Shown one piece after another: positions 37,456 through 47,171 of a DNA stretch of 64,000 bases. The position numbers and the translations under genes are program-made. The DNA comes from Pseudorhodoferax sp. Leaf274 (lineage in GTDB: Bacteria > Pseudomonadota > Gammaproteobacteria > Burkholderiales > Burkholderiaceae_C), in the NCBI RefSeq assembly GCF_001422445.1, contig NZ_LMNA01000012.1, positions 186,001-250,000 on the forward strand, in the 5' to 3' direction. Numbering within the stretch: position 1 is the first letter of the stretch; the number at the start of each line of letters is the position of its first letter. The notes below the pieces were generated by a model that saw only the letters and a list, made by a program, of their open reading frames with translations, was not told the origin of the DNA and ran no database searches.

Positions 37456-37484
37456 GCGCGGCGCATCGCACGTGTGAGAAATCC

Positions 37485-39167
37485 ATGACCGACTCTTTTG
37501 AAGACCGGGCAGCTTTGCCCATGCCCGCCCACGACACCGCTTTCGTCGAGGGCGATTCGTCCCCTTCCGTCGATGCCACGCCGGCGGATGTTTCGGCTTT
37601 CGCCGCCTTGGGCCTGGCCGAGCCGCTGCTGCGTGCAGTCGCCGACCTGGGCTTCACCCAGCCCACGGCCGTGCAGCAGCAAGCCGTGCCCATGGCCATG
37701 GGCAGCACCGGCGCGTTCAACGATCTGCTGGTCTCCAGCCAGACCGGCAGCGGCAAGACGGCGGCCTTCCTGCTGCCCGTGCTGCACACATTGATCCGCC
37801 AGCAGGAGGCCGACGAGGCGGCGGAGCGTGCAGAACGCGAGCGCTTGGCCGCCGACGCCGTTGCGCGCGGCGAAACCGCGCCGAAGAAGCCGCGCCGCAA
37901 GGATCCGACCAACCCGCGCCACTTCAAGGCGGCCGAGCCAGGTGCGTTGGTGCTGTGCCCCACGCGCGAGCTGGCGCAACAGGTGGCGCACGACGCCATC
38001 GAACTGGTCAAGCATTGCCGCGGCCTGCGTATTGCCAACGTGGTGGGCGGCATGCCCTATGCGCTGCAGATCGCCAAGCTGCAGAACGCCAATCTGGTCG
38101 TTGCGACGCCGGGCCGTCTGCTGGACCTGCAGCGCTCGATGCAACTCAAGCTCGACAAGGTGCGCTTCCTCGTGGTCGACGAGGCCGACCGCATGCTCGA
38201 CCTGGGCTTTGCAGATGATCTGGCCGCGATCAATGACCTGACCGCCCAGCGCCAGCAGACGATGATGTTCAGCGCCACTTTTGCGCCGCGCATCCAGCAA
38301 CTGGCGATGCGCGTGATGCGCGAACCCAAGCGCGTGCAGATCGATTCGCCGCAGGAAAAGCACCAGAACATCCGTCAAGTGTTGTTCTGGGCCGACAACG
38401 CGCAGCACAAGCGCGCGCTGCTGGACCACTGGCTGCGCGATGCCAGCATCGAGCAGGCCATTGTTTTTGCCAGCACCCAGATTGAGTGCGACGGTTTGGC
38501 CAACGACCTGCAACAGGCAGGCTTCTCGGCTGTGGCATTGCACGGTGCCCTGAGCCAGGGACTGCGCAACCGGCGTCTCATGGCGCTGCGCCAGGGACAA
38601 GTGCAGATCCTGGTGGCCACCGACGTCGCGGCCCGCGGCATCGATGTGCCGGCCATCACGCACGTGTTCAATTTCGGCCTGCCGATGAAGGCCGAGGACT
38701 ACACCCACCGGATCGGCCGCACCGGCCGCGCCGGCCGTGACGGCTTGGCCGTGACCTTCGCCGAGTTCCGTGATCGCCGCCGTATCCAGGACATCGAGCA
38801 CTTCACGCGACAGCCGTTCAAGGCCGAGGTGATTCCCGGCATGGAGCCGCGTGAGCGCCCGCCCGAGCCCCGCAAGCCCGCTTTCGGCCGCGGCGGCCCC
38901 CGCAGCGGTGCCGAGCCTCGTGGCCGTGGCTTTGGCGCACCGCGTGGCGGTCAGCATGAGCGCGATCGTGGTGGCTTCGGCGCCTGGCAGGGCGGCGATC
39001 GCGGCGGATTCGGCAGCCAGGCGCGGCCCTCTCCTGCGCCTGGTGGCCGTGCGCAGCCTGCAGGACGTGGCGACGGCGCTCGTACAGCCGGCGCGCGCCC
39101 AGCTGGCGGCGGCAAGGTGTTCGTGCCTTTCGATGCCAAGAGGCGCCCGCACAAAGCTTCGCGCTAG
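37485..39167 (+). CDS. DEAD-box ATP-dependent RNA helicase
   Basis: A 560-residue helicase of the RhlE/DeaD group. The ATG at 37485 (MTDSFEDRAALPMPAHD) is used; upstream frame is not protein-like. Motifs in order: Q motif 'GFTQPTAVQQQAV', I 'SQTGSGKT', Ia 'PTRELAQQ', II 'VVDEADRMLDLGF', III 'FSATF', IV-VI 'VIFAST'-like, 'VATDVAARGIDVP', 'HRIGRTGRAGRDG'. A charged insertion of about 45 residues lies after motif I. The C-terminal 110 residues are an RG/RGG-rich low-complexity tail ending in KxxRPHKASR. Likely in rRNA assembly or mRNA decay. Confidence 0.93.
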   Translation: MTDSFEDRAALPMPAHDTAFVEGDSSPSVDATPADVSAFAALGLAEPLLRAVADLGFTQPTAVQQQAVPMAMGSTGAFNDLLVSSQTGSGKTAAFLLPVLHTLIRQQEADEAAERAERERLAADAVARGETAPKKPRRKDPTNPRHFKAAEPGALVLCPTRELAQQVAHDAIELVKHCRGLRIANVVGGMPYALQIAKLQNANLVVATPGRLLDLQRSMQLKLDKVRFLVVDEADRMLDLGFADDLAAINDLTAQRQQTMMFSATFAPRIQQLAMRVMREPKRVQIDSPQEKHQNIRQVLFWADNAQHKRALLDHWLRDASIEQAIVFASTQIECDGLANDLQQAGFSAVALHGALSQGLRNRRLMALRQGQVQILVATDVAARGIDVPAITHVFNFGLPMKAEDYTHRIGRTGRAGRDGLAVTFAEFRDRRRIQDIEHFTRQPFKAEVIPGMEPRERPPEPRKPAFGRGGPRSGAEPRGRGFGAPRGGQHERDRGGFGAWQGGDRGGFGSQARPSPAPGGRAQPAGRGDGARTAGARPAGGGKVFVPFDAKRRPHKASR

Positions 39168-39176
39168 TTGTTGCGA

Positions 39177-39213
39177 AGGAGGTCGGCCGCGCTTGATGTC
39201 ATGGCCGCCTCCT
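39177..39213 (+). repeat. Inverted repeat after the helicase gene
   Basis: AGGAGGTCGGCC (39177-39188) against GGCCGCCTCCT (39203-39213): an 11-bp stem with one bulged base. No T-run follows, so it is at best a weak or Rho-assisted terminator. TACAATCG begins at its right end (39213) and could be a -10 for the downstream sugar transferase. Confidence 0.45.
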
Positions 39214-39444
39214 ACAATCGTTCGGAGGTTTGTGGGTTTTTGCGCAGATTCCGCCCAAATAGGGCGCGATCATGGCGCCCGCGGCTGGATCTGAGCCGCC
39301 TTGCATCTGTTGGCACGTACAGTTGCGGTTGGCGGGCTCTGTCTTTCACCGGAAACGGCATCGGATGATTCGACTTCGACGTAGCGACATCAAAGGGGCG
39401 CGTTCCCTGGTTACATCAGACGCTTGGGCAGAGGGCTGCGGCGC

Positions 39445-40821
39445 ATGATCAAGTTGTTCAATCACTACCTGCACCGGCGCACGGTGTTGCAGGTGGTTCT
39501 CGATTTCCTGTTGATCCTAGCGGCGGTGTTCGCAGAACTGGTCTGGCGCCGTGCCGAATGGCCGACGATGGTGCCGGTGCTGGGATACACAGCCCTGCTG
39601 GCCACCGGCATGCTGGTCATCAACGGCAGCATGGGTTTCTACCAGCGTGTGCACGGCCGTTCCTTGAACCAGTCGCGCGCGCGGGCGGCGCTGGCGCTGC
39701 TGCTGGCTGTGCCCGTGACGTACGCGGTCTTCGGGGCGGTCCCGTTGGGCATCGAGGGGCGGCAGTCGCTGGCCTTGGCAGCGATGGTCGGCTTGTTGGT
39801 GGTGCTGGCGCACCGCGTCGATGCGGCGCATTCCGGTGCGCAGTCTGCGCTACGTCACCGCGTCCTGGTGTTCGGCACCGGTCCCCGGGCGGCTTTGGTG
39901 GGCCGCGCGCTCAAGAAGGACGACCCGCACGTGGACGTGGTGGGTTACTACGCCAGTCCGAACGAGTCCGAGGCCGAAGTGTCGGCCTGGGGCATCCTCT
40001 CCAAGAACAAGTCGTTGACCGATACGGCCCTGGAGCTGGAAGTCGACGAAATCGTCGTGGCGCTGGTCGAGCGCCGCGGCGGCAGCATGCCCTTGCGCGA
40101 ACTGCTGGACTGCAAGCTGCATGGTGTGCGGGTGGTCGACATGGCGACGCACTTCGAGAAGACCAAGGGTCAGATCCGTCTCGATTCGGTGTCGGCGGGC
40201 TGGCTGGTTTTCGGCGACGGATTCAGCCAAGGCGGGCTGCGCACGATCGTCAAGCGCATATTCGACATCGCCTGTGCGCTGGTGTTGATTGCGGCCACCG
40301 CGCCGATGATGCTGATCACGGCGCTCGTCATCAAGCTGGAGAGCCGTGGCCCCGTGTTCTACCGCCAGGAGCGCGTGGGTTTCAATGGCCGATTGTTCAA
40401 CGTCGTCAAGTTCCGCAGCATGCGTACCGACGCCGAGAAGGACGGGCCGCAGTTCGCCGCTGCGAAGGACAACCGAGTGACCCGGGTCGGGGGCTTCATC
40501 CGCAAGGTGCGCATCGATGAATTGCCGCAACTGTTCTCCGTGTTGAATGGCGACATGAGTCTGGTGGGGCCCCGTCCAGAGCGGCCATTCTTCGTGGACC
40601 AGCTGACCCGCGAGATTCCTTACTACGCGGTGCGCCAGAGCGTCAAGCCGGGCGTGACCGGCTGGGCGCAGGTGCGTTACCACTACGGCGCTTCGGTAGA
40701 AGACTCGGCGGAAAAGCTGCAGTACGACCTGTACTATGTCAAGAACCACTCGCTCTTCCTGGATCTCGTGATTCTGTTCGAGACCATCGGGGTGGTATTG
40801 ATGGCCAAGGGCGCGCGCTGA
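39445..40821 (+). CDS. PEP-CTERM-system-type sugar transferase (polyprenyl-phosphate hexose-1-P transferase)
   Basis: A 458-residue initiating transferase, distinct from EpsB. It has N-terminal membrane segments, a Rossmann-like middle ('HRVLVFGTGPRAALVGRALK', 'DEIVVALVERRGGSMPLREL') and the bacterial sugar transferase domain ('KRIFDIACALVLIAATAPMM', 'YRQERVGFNGRLFNVVKFRS', 'RIDELPQLFSVLNGDMSLVG', 'PGVTGWAQVRYHYG'). This subfamily accompanies PrsK/PrsR/PrsT and exosortase A loci. The ATG at 39445 is chosen; it lies 55 bases before prsK. Confidence 0.88.
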   Translation: MIKLFNHYLHRRTVLQVVLDFLLILAAVFAELVWRRAEWPTMVPVLGYTALLATGMLVINGSMGFYQRVHGRSLNQSRARAALALLLAVPVTYAVFGAVPLGIEGRQSLALAAMVGLLVVLAHRVDAAHSGAQSALRHRVLVFGTGPRAALVGRALKKDDPHVDVVGYYASPNESEAEVSAWGILSKNKSLTDTALELEVDEIVVALVERRGGSMPLRELLDCKLHGVRVVDMATHFEKTKGQIRLDSVSAGWLVFGDGFSQGGLRTIVKRIFDIACALVLIAATAPMMLITALVIKLESRGPVFYRQERVGFNGRLFNVVKFRSMRTDAEKDGPQFAAAKDNRVTRVGGFIRKVRIDELPQLFSVLNGDMSLVGPRPERPFFVDQLTREIPYYAVRQSVKPGVTGWAQVRYHYGASVEDSAEKLQYDLYYVKNHSLFLDLVILFETIGVVLMAKGAR

Positions 40822-40876
40822 GCATGCCGGCGCCGTGCGTGGCGCAGGGCTGCACGCGCTCTGAGTAGAAAGTCGC

Positions 40877-42991
40877 GTGGACAGTCCCAACATCCTGCTG
40901 AGCATCTGGGGGTATGCCTTTACCGGGCTGACCTTCGCCGCGTTCGCCGTGGCGCTGGTGCGTCAGCACACGCTCTGGGCCACACACAAAGTCTCGCCAG
41001 GCCTGCTCTTGGGTGCTGTCGTGGCGTCGGCGATTTGGGCCTTTGTGGTGCTTGCCACATTGCTGGGGGCACCGCCCTGGCTGTTCGAATTCAGCTTGCT
41101 GGCAGATTGCCTGCGCTACGCCTGCTGGATTGGATTCCTGCTGTTGCTGTGGAGGCCTGAGCGCCGGGGATCTTTGGCGCGTCGCTTCGGTTGGGCGGGT
41201 GTGGTCGCTGCACTGCTGGTCGGGGGCACCTTGGCGGTGCGCTTGAACAGCTTGCTCCAGGGCGGTGATGCGCTCGCTGTGTCGGGCCAGTGGCAACTGC
41301 TGGGCGCCATGGCGCTGCCCGTCTTCGCGCTGTTCTTGCTGGAACAGGTCTACCGCAGCGTGGCCGACGACGTGCGCTGGAGTCTCAAGCCGCTGTGCCT
41401 GGGTCTGGCCGGCATCTTCCTTTTCGATCTGTACGTGTTCTCGCAGGCGGTGCTGTTCAGCCGACCTGACCTCGACGCCGTGAGCGTGCGCGGCTTGCTG
41501 CATGCGGTGATGGTCCCGCTGATGTGGTTGTCGATGACCGGCCGCAGCGACTGGGTCGGCAAGGTGCGCGTCTCACGCACGGCGATCTTCCATTCGGCCA
41601 CGCTGGTGCTCGCAGGCGTCTACCTGATCTTCATTTCCGCGGTTGGTTACTACGTGCGCTATTTCGGTGGCGACTGGGGACGGGCGCTGCAACTGGCGTT
41701 GGTGTCTGTTGCCTCGGTGGGCATGATGGTGCTGCTGATGTCCGGCACGGTGCGTTCGCGCCTGCGGGTGACGCTGGGCAAGCACTTCTTCCGCTACCGC
41801 TACGACTACCGGGAGGAATGGCTGCGCTTCACCCAGACCCTGTCGAACGACCGGTCGCCGCTGGCGATGGGCCAGAGGGTGATTCGGGGCCTGGCCGACA
41901 TGCTGGAAAGTCCGGCGGGTTGCCTGTGGCTGCGCGGCCCGGGCGAGAGCACGTTGCGGTGTTCGGCGACCTGGAACATGCCGGCGCCCAAGGACAAGGA
42001 AGAGGCAGACTCTGCGTTTTGTCGTTTCTTGCTGAACAGTGGTTGGGTGATCAACCTGCAGGAGTACCGCTCGTTTCCCCAGCGCTACGGAGACCTCGCG
42101 TTGCCGGCCTGGTTGCAAGAGGTGCTGCAGGCCTGGCTCATCGTGCCCTTGACTGTTGGTGACGAGCTGATCGGCTTCGTCGTGCTGGCTAGCGCGCGCG
42201 CCGATGTGGACGTCAACTGGGAGGTCAACGACCTGCTGAAGACGGCTGGCCGGCAGGCCGCCAGCTTCCTGGCGCAGATGCAGGCGACCGAGGCCTTGCT
42301 GGAGGTGCGCAAGTTCGACGCCTTCAACAAGATGTCCGCGTTCGTGGTCCACGACCTCAAGAACATCGTGACCCAGCTGTCCCTGATGATGAAGAACGCC
42401 AAGCGGCTGCAAGGCAACCCTGAGTTCCAGCAGGACATGCTCATGACTGTCGAGAATTCCTTGGACAAGATGCGGCAGCTGATGCTTCAATTGCGCGAGG
42501 GAGCCAAGCCAACCGGAACCGTGCATGGCGTGGGTCTGGCGGTCATTGCCCAGCGCATCGCCCGGGTGGCCGAAGGCCGCGGTCGCGAACTGGAACTCGA
42601 CCTCGACGACCAGGTCGTCGCGCGCGGCCAGGATGAGCGGCTCGAACGCATCATTGGCCACATGGTGCAGAACGCCTTCGATGCCACCGAGCCTCCAGGC
42701 CGTGTCTGGCTGAAGCTGCGGCGCGAAGCCGGCATGGCAGTGGTCGAAGTCGGCGACACCGGGCGCGGCATGTCCGAACAATTCGTCCGGGAACGCCTGT
42801 TCAAGCCATTTCAGACCACGAAGCAGGCGGGTATGGGCATCGGTGCCTACGAGAGTTATCAGTACGTGCAGGAACTGGGTGGAAAAATCCAGGTGGACAG
42901 CGAACTTGGACGCGGAACAGTGATCATGATGCTGTTGCCGTTGTTCGACGCCCACTCGACATCCGTCCTGCAGCCATTGGAGAACGCATGA
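40877..42991 (+). CDS. prsK: Sensor histidine kinase PrsK
   Basis: A 704-residue membrane histidine kinase. The first 300 residues hold about nine hydrophobic segments, then a GAF-like region (about 340-460), the H box 'AFVVHDLKNIVTQLS' with His492, N box 'HMVQNAFDAT', and the ATP-lid 'VGDTGRGMSEQF' and 'GMGIGAYESYQYVQELGG'. It starts with GTG at 40877. It overlaps prsR by 4 bases, its partner. PrsK is the kinase of the XrtA/PEP-CTERM regulatory system; its signal is unknown. Confidence 0.92.
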   Translation: MDSPNILLSIWGYAFTGLTFAAFAVALVRQHTLWATHKVSPGLLLGAVVASAIWAFVVLATLLGAPPWLFEFSLLADCLRYACWIGFLLLLWRPERRGSLARRFGWAGVVAALLVGGTLAVRLNSLLQGGDALAVSGQWQLLGAMALPVFALFLLEQVYRSVADDVRWSLKPLCLGLAGIFLFDLYVFSQAVLFSRPDLDAVSVRGLLHAVMVPLMWLSMTGRSDWVGKVRVSRTAIFHSATLVLAGVYLIFISAVGYYVRYFGGDWGRALQLALVSVASVGMMVLLMSGTVRSRLRVTLGKHFFRYRYDYREEWLRFTQTLSNDRSPLAMGQRVIRGLADMLESPAGCLWLRGPGESTLRCSATWNMPAPKDKEEADSAFCRFLLNSGWVINLQEYRSFPQRYGDLALPAWLQEVLQAWLIVPLTVGDELIGFVVLASARADVDVNWEVNDLLKTAGRQAASFLAQMQATEALLEVRKFDAFNKMSAFVVHDLKNIVTQLSLMMKNAKRLQGNPEFQQDMLMTVENSLDKMRQLMLQLREGAKPTGTVHGVGLAVIAQRIARVAEGRGRELELDLDDQVVARGQDERLERIIGHMVQNAFDATEPPGRVWLKLRREAGMAVVEVGDTGRGMSEQFVRERLFKPFQTTKQAGMGIGAYESYQYVQELGGKIQVDSELGRGTVIMMLLPLFDAHSTSVLQPLENA

Positions 42992-44352
42992 GCTCGGAAA
43001 AAATGCGCGCGCTGTTGATCGTCGAAGACGATCCGGCGCTGCAAAAGCAGATCAAGTGGTCGCTGGACCGTTTCGAGTCGGTGACCGCGTTGGATCGCGA
43101 GTCCGCGCTGGTGCAGTTGCGTCGGCATTGTCCGCCGGTCGTGACGATGGACCTGGGGTTGCCGCCGGACGCGGACTCGGTCACCGAGGGATTCAAGCTG
43201 CTGGAGCAGATCCTGGCGGTGGAGCCCGACACCAAGGTCATCGTCCTGACGGGCCAGAACGACCAGGCCAACGCTTTGCGCGCAGTGGCCATGGGCGCCT
43301 ACGACTTCATGCCCAAGCCGTTCGACCCGGACGTGCTCAACCTGACGGTGGACCGGGCGTTTCGCCTGTTCGAACTGCAGAAGGAGAACCGCCGTCTGCG
43401 GTCCATGCAGCAGCCCGATGCGCTTGGCGGCTTGATCACGCGCGACCCGGAGATGCTGCGCCTGTGCCGCACCATCGAAAAGGTGGCCAACAGCACGGCG
43501 ACCGTCATGCTGCTTGGTGAAAGCGGTACGGGCAAAGAGGTGCTGGCCAAGGGGCTGCACCAGGCGTCGCCACGGCGCAACGGCAAATTCGTGGCCATCA
43601 ACTGCGCCGCGATTCCGGAGAACTTGCTCGAAAGCGAACTCTTCGGCTATGAGAAGGGCGCCTTCACCGGCGCCGCCAAGACCACGATCGGCAAGATCGA
43701 GACCGCCAACGGCGGCACCTTGATGCTCGACGAGATCGGCGACCTGCCGTTCACCCTGCAGGCCAAGCTGCTGCGCTTCCTGCAGGAGCGCACCATCGAG
43801 CGCGTGGGCGGTCGGCAAGAGATTGCGGTCGATGTGCGGATCGTCTGCGCCACGCACCAGGACCTCAAGGCCCTCAGCAAGGAGAGCCGCTTCCGTGAGG
43901 ACTTGTATTACCGGTTGGCCGAGATCGTGGTGAACATTCCGCCCCTGCGCGCGCGGGTGGGCGATCCAGCGCTTCTGGCCCATGCTTTCGTGCGTCGCTT
44001 TGCACAAGAGCAGAACCGGGGATCTGTCAGCCTGAGCGAAGACGCCGTTCGCGCGATCGAAGCGCATGGCTGGCCGGGCAATATCCGCGAACTCGAAAAT
44101 TGCATCAAGCGCGCGGTCATCATGGCCGATGGCAACCAGATCGTGCGCGACGACATCGGGCTGGACGCGCCCGAGCCTGCCGAAGGCCTGGACCCTGCGC
44201 TAGACCTGCGGGCCGTGCGTGATGCGGCCGAACGTACCGCCATCATCGCCGCGCTGGGCCGCGTCAACGGCAACATCGTCAAGGCCGCGGAACTGCTCGG
44301 CGTCAGCCGGCCCACGCTGTACGACCTCATGCACCGACTGGGCTTGAAATGA
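42988..44352 (+). CDS. prsR: Sigma-54-dependent response regulator PrsR
   Basis: A 454-residue NtrC-type activator. Receiver domain (residues 8-130) with the phospho-acceptor Asp55 in 'VVTMDLGLPPD'; AAA+ domain with Walker A GESGTGKE (177-184), GAFTGA (224-229, the sigma-54 contact) and 'GGTLMLDEIGDLP'; C-terminal Fis-type HTH 'KAAELLGVSRPTLYDLMHRL'. It should activate RpoN promoters when phosphorylated by PrsK. The candidate RpoN site in this window is the one upstream of epsA. It overlaps both neighbours. Confidence 0.95.
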   Translation: MSSEKMRALLIVEDDPALQKQIKWSLDRFESVTALDRESALVQLRRHCPPVVTMDLGLPPDADSVTEGFKLLEQILAVEPDTKVIVLTGQNDQANALRAVAMGAYDFMPKPFDPDVLNLTVDRAFRLFELQKENRRLRSMQQPDALGGLITRDPEMLRLCRTIEKVANSTATVMLLGESGTGKEVLAKGLHQASPRRNGKFVAINCAAIPENLLESELFGYEKGAFTGAAKTTIGKIETANGGTLMLDEIGDLPFTLQAKLLRFLQERTIERVGGRQEIAVDVRIVCATHQDLKALSKESRFREDLYYRLAEIVVNIPPLRARVGDPALLAHAFVRRFAQEQNRGSVSLSEDAVRAIEAHGWPGNIRELENCIKRAVIMADGNQIVRDDIGLDAPEPAEGLDPALDLRAVRDAAERTAIIAALGRVNGNIVKAAELLGVSRPTLYDLMHRLGLK

Positions 44353-44390
44353 GCCCTGCCTTCGTCGAGACCAACTCAGGGAGTTTTTCC

Positions 44391-47171
44391 ATGCCACGCC
44401 AGAAGATTACGTTCGCTACCGTCGCAGTCGCTGCTGCCGTCGCCTTGCTGCTCGCCGGCTGCGGCGGCGACAGTCCGGAATCGCTGTTGTCCTCTGCCAA
44501 GGACTACATCGCCAAGAACGACTACAAGGCCGCCACCATCCAGATCAAGAATCTGCTGCAGAAGCAGCCCGATTCGGCAGAGGCGAGGCTGTTGCTGGGG
44601 CAGTCCCTGCTCGCCACAAACGATCCGGCCGCGGCAGAGATCGAACTGCGCAAAGCCAGTGAACTCAAGCAGCCGGACGACCGGGTGGTTCCCAAGCTTG
44701 CACAAGCGCTGCTGCTGCAGGGCAAGAGCAAGAAATTGATCGAGGAGTTTTCGGCGACGCAATTGACGGCTCCCGCGGCGATCGCGGAACTGCAAACCGC
44801 GCTGGCAAGTGCCTATGCGGCCGAGCGCGATCAGGCTGCATCCGCGAAGGCGCTGGAAAAGGCTCTGGCCGCTGAACCGCAGAATCCGGGCGCGCTGCTG
44901 TTGCAGGCGCGCCAGAAACTGGCAACCCGGGACACGGACGGCGCGTTGGCGTTGCTCGACGGGCTGATTCAGCGGGATGGCAAGAATGGTGATGCGTGGC
45001 GGCTCAAGGGTGACATCCTTCAGTACGCGTTGAACCGGCCGGATGACGCGCTGGCGTCGTACCGCAAAGCGATCGAGGCGCAGCCCAACGATGCGCGGGG
45101 GTACTTTGGTGCTGTCGGGATCCTGACGCGGCAAGGCAAGCTGGACGATGCCGAGAAGGACATGGCCACGCTCAGGAAGGTCATGGGGAAGCATCCGGAA
45201 ACCATCTACCTGGACACCCAACTCGCTTACGCCAAGAAGGATTTCCCGAAGGCCCGGCAACTCGCGCAGGATCTGCTGCGTGCCGCTCCCACCAATGCGC
45301 GCGCGCTGGAGATTGCCGGGGGCATCGAACTGCAACGCAATGCGCTGGTGACCGCCGAAGAGTATCTGGCAAAGGCGGTCCAGGGTGACGGCAGCCTGTC
45401 GATGGCTCGCCGCTGGTTGGCGATGACGTATCTGCGCGCTGGCCAGGCCGCCAAGGCGCAAGCCACGTTGGCACCGGTCATCAACGATGCCACTGCCGAT
45501 CCCACGCTGCTCTCTCTGGCCGGCGAAGTGAGTTTGATGGGAGGCGATGCCAAGAAGGCGGAAGAGTACTTTGCGCGTGCCAGCAAGCTCGATCCCACCG
45601 ATGGTCGCAAGCGTACCGCGCTGGCCATGTCGCAGATGGCGAGCGGCAAGCTGGAAGCTGGCCTGGAACAACTCCAGGACATTGCTGCAAGCGACACAGG
45701 AACCTCCGCCGACATGGCGCTCATCAGCACGCAGATGCGGCGGCGCGAATTCGACAAGGCGCTCAAGGCCATCGATGGCCTGGAAAAGAAAGCGCAAAAC
45801 TCGCCCGCGATCGGGCAGTTGCGTGGCAGCGCGTTGCTGGCCAAGAACGATCTCGGCGGTGCACGCAAGAGCTTCGAGTCGTCCCTGGCGCATGACCCGA
45901 ATTTCTTCCCCTCCATCGCGGCGCTGGCCACGCTGGACATGGCTGAGCGAAAGCCCGAGCAGGCGCGCAAGCGCTTCGAGGACTTGCTCGCGCGTGAGCC
46001 GAAGAATGCGCGAGCCATGGTCGCCCTGGCGGAAATGCAGGCCCGCGAGCCTGGCGATCACAAGAAGCGCATCGTCGATCTGCTGACGCAGGCCATCGAC
46101 GCAGATGCGACGGAAGCGGGTCCGCGGGTGATGCTGGTGGACTACCTCCTGCGGGAGCAGGACGTCAAGCAAGCCGTGTCCGTGGCCCAGGCGGGGCTGG
46201 CAGCGCTGCCAGACAATCCAGCCTTGCTGGATGCGGTTGGCAGGGCGCAGATCGCGGCCGGCGACATGAACCAGGGCACCACCATGCTGGCGCGTGTGGC
46301 GGCGCTGCAGCCGCAGTCTGCTGCGCCTTTGGTGCGGCTGGCGGATGCACAGATGCTGGACAAGAACACGGCTGCGGCCGATCAGTCGTTGCGCCGCGCG
46401 CTTGAGTTGCAGCCCAATCTGGTCGATGCCCAGCGCCGGCTGATCGCAGTGCGCCTCGAACAGGGACGTGCTGCAGATGCCATCGCGATCGCACGCACGG
46501 TCCAGAAACAGCGTCCGACAGAATCCGTCGGCTTCGTGCTGGAGGGCGATGCGCGCATGGCCAACAAGGACGCCGCCGGGGCGTTGGTCGCCTACCAATC
46601 CGGTCTCAAGGCTGCCCCGTCGTCTGAAGCAATGGTGCGCCTGCTGACGACATTGCGCTCCACCGGCAAGGGCGCCGAGGCGGAGCGCCAGGCCGACGCC
46701 TGGCGCAAGGCCCAGCCCACGGATATCGTGGTGCCGATGTTCCAGGCGGAAATGGCCATGGGCGAGAAGCGCATGGCCGACGCCGAGAAGATCTACCTCG
46801 AGGTGGTCAAGAAGCAGCCGAACAATGCCGTTGCCTACAACAACTTGGCCTGGGTTTCGTCCGAACTCAAGCGCGACAACGCGCTGTCCTATGCCGAGAA
46901 GGCGAACGAGCTCGTGCCCAACGAAGCCGCTTTCATCGACACCTGGGCCGCCTTGCTGGCCGACAAGCAGGACTATAAGAAGGCCATCGAACTGCAGACC
47001 AAGGCGCTTGGTTTGCAGGGGAACAACCCCTTGTTCAAGTTGAACATGGCCCGGATCTATGCCAAGGCCGGCCAGAAGACCGAGGCGCGGCAACTGCTGG
47101 ACGATCTGGCCAAGCAGGGCGACAAGTTCGCTGGCCAGGCGGAAGTCGAGAAACTGCGCGCGACCCTCTGA
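44391..47171 (+). CDS. prsT: TPR-repeat lipoprotein PrsT
   Basis: A 926-residue exported lipoprotein: signal peptide with lipobox LLAGC (lipidated Cys24) and then tandem tetratricopeptide repeats over the whole chain (for example 'PDSAEARLLLGQSLLATNDP', 'NARALEIAGGIELQRNALVT', 'PNNAVAYNNLAWVSSELKRD'). The ATG at 44391 is chosen because AGGGAG lies 7 bases upstream and it places the signal peptide at the very N-terminus; an ATG at 44349 would add 14 polar residues. PrsT belongs to PEP-CTERM loci and is thought to act in envelope assembly or secretion of the polysaccharide. Confidence 0.92.
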   Translation: MPRQKITFATVAVAAAVALLLAGCGGDSPESLLSSAKDYIAKNDYKAATIQIKNLLQKQPDSAEARLLLGQSLLATNDPAAAEIELRKASELKQPDDRVVPKLAQALLLQGKSKKLIEEFSATQLTAPAAIAELQTALASAYAAERDQAASAKALEKALAAEPQNPGALLLQARQKLATRDTDGALALLDGLIQRDGKNGDAWRLKGDILQYALNRPDDALASYRKAIEAQPNDARGYFGAVGILTRQGKLDDAEKDMATLRKVMGKHPETIYLDTQLAYAKKDFPKARQLAQDLLRAAPTNARALEIAGGIELQRNALVTAEEYLAKAVQGDGSLSMARRWLAMTYLRAGQAAKAQATLAPVINDATADPTLLSLAGEVSLMGGDAKKAEEYFARASKLDPTDGRKRTALAMSQMASGKLEAGLEQLQDIAASDTGTSADMALISTQMRRREFDKALKAIDGLEKKAQNSPAIGQLRGSALLAKNDLGGARKSFESSLAHDPNFFPSIAALATLDMAERKPEQARKRFEDLLAREPKNARAMVALAEMQAREPGDHKKRIVDLLTQAIDADATEAGPRVMLVDYLLREQDVKQAVSVAQAGLAALPDNPALLDAVGRAQIAAGDMNQGTTMLARVAALQPQSAAPLVRLADAQMLDKNTAAADQSLRRALELQPNLVDAQRRLIAVRLEQGRAADAIAIARTVQKQRPTESVGFVLEGDARMANKDAAGALVAYQSGLKAAPSSEAMVRLLTTLRSTGKGAEAERQADAWRKAQPTDIVVPMFQAEMAMGEKRMADAEKIYLEVVKKQPNNAVAYNNLAWVSSELKRDNALSYAEKANELVPNEAAFIDTWAALLADKQDYKKAIELQTKALGLQGNNPLFKLNMARIYAKAGQKTEARQLLDDLAKQGDKFAGQAEVEKLRATL

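Noticed and set aside
39311-39326. Sigma-54-like element TGGCACGTACAGTTGC upstream of the second sugar transferase
   Set aside because: Both boxes are good, but the GG-to-GC spacing is one base too long, which RpoN rarely tolerates. It is worth a test only if start-site data point there.
39425-39440. GG/GC pair at sigma-54 spacing just before the sugar transferase ATG
   Set aside because: Poor match outside the dinucleotides, and transcription would start inside the gene.
44376-47093. Minus-strand open frame of 905 codons opposite prsT
   Set aside because: prsT has a lipobox, a Shine-Dalgarno and clear TPR repeats; the opposite frame has none of these features.
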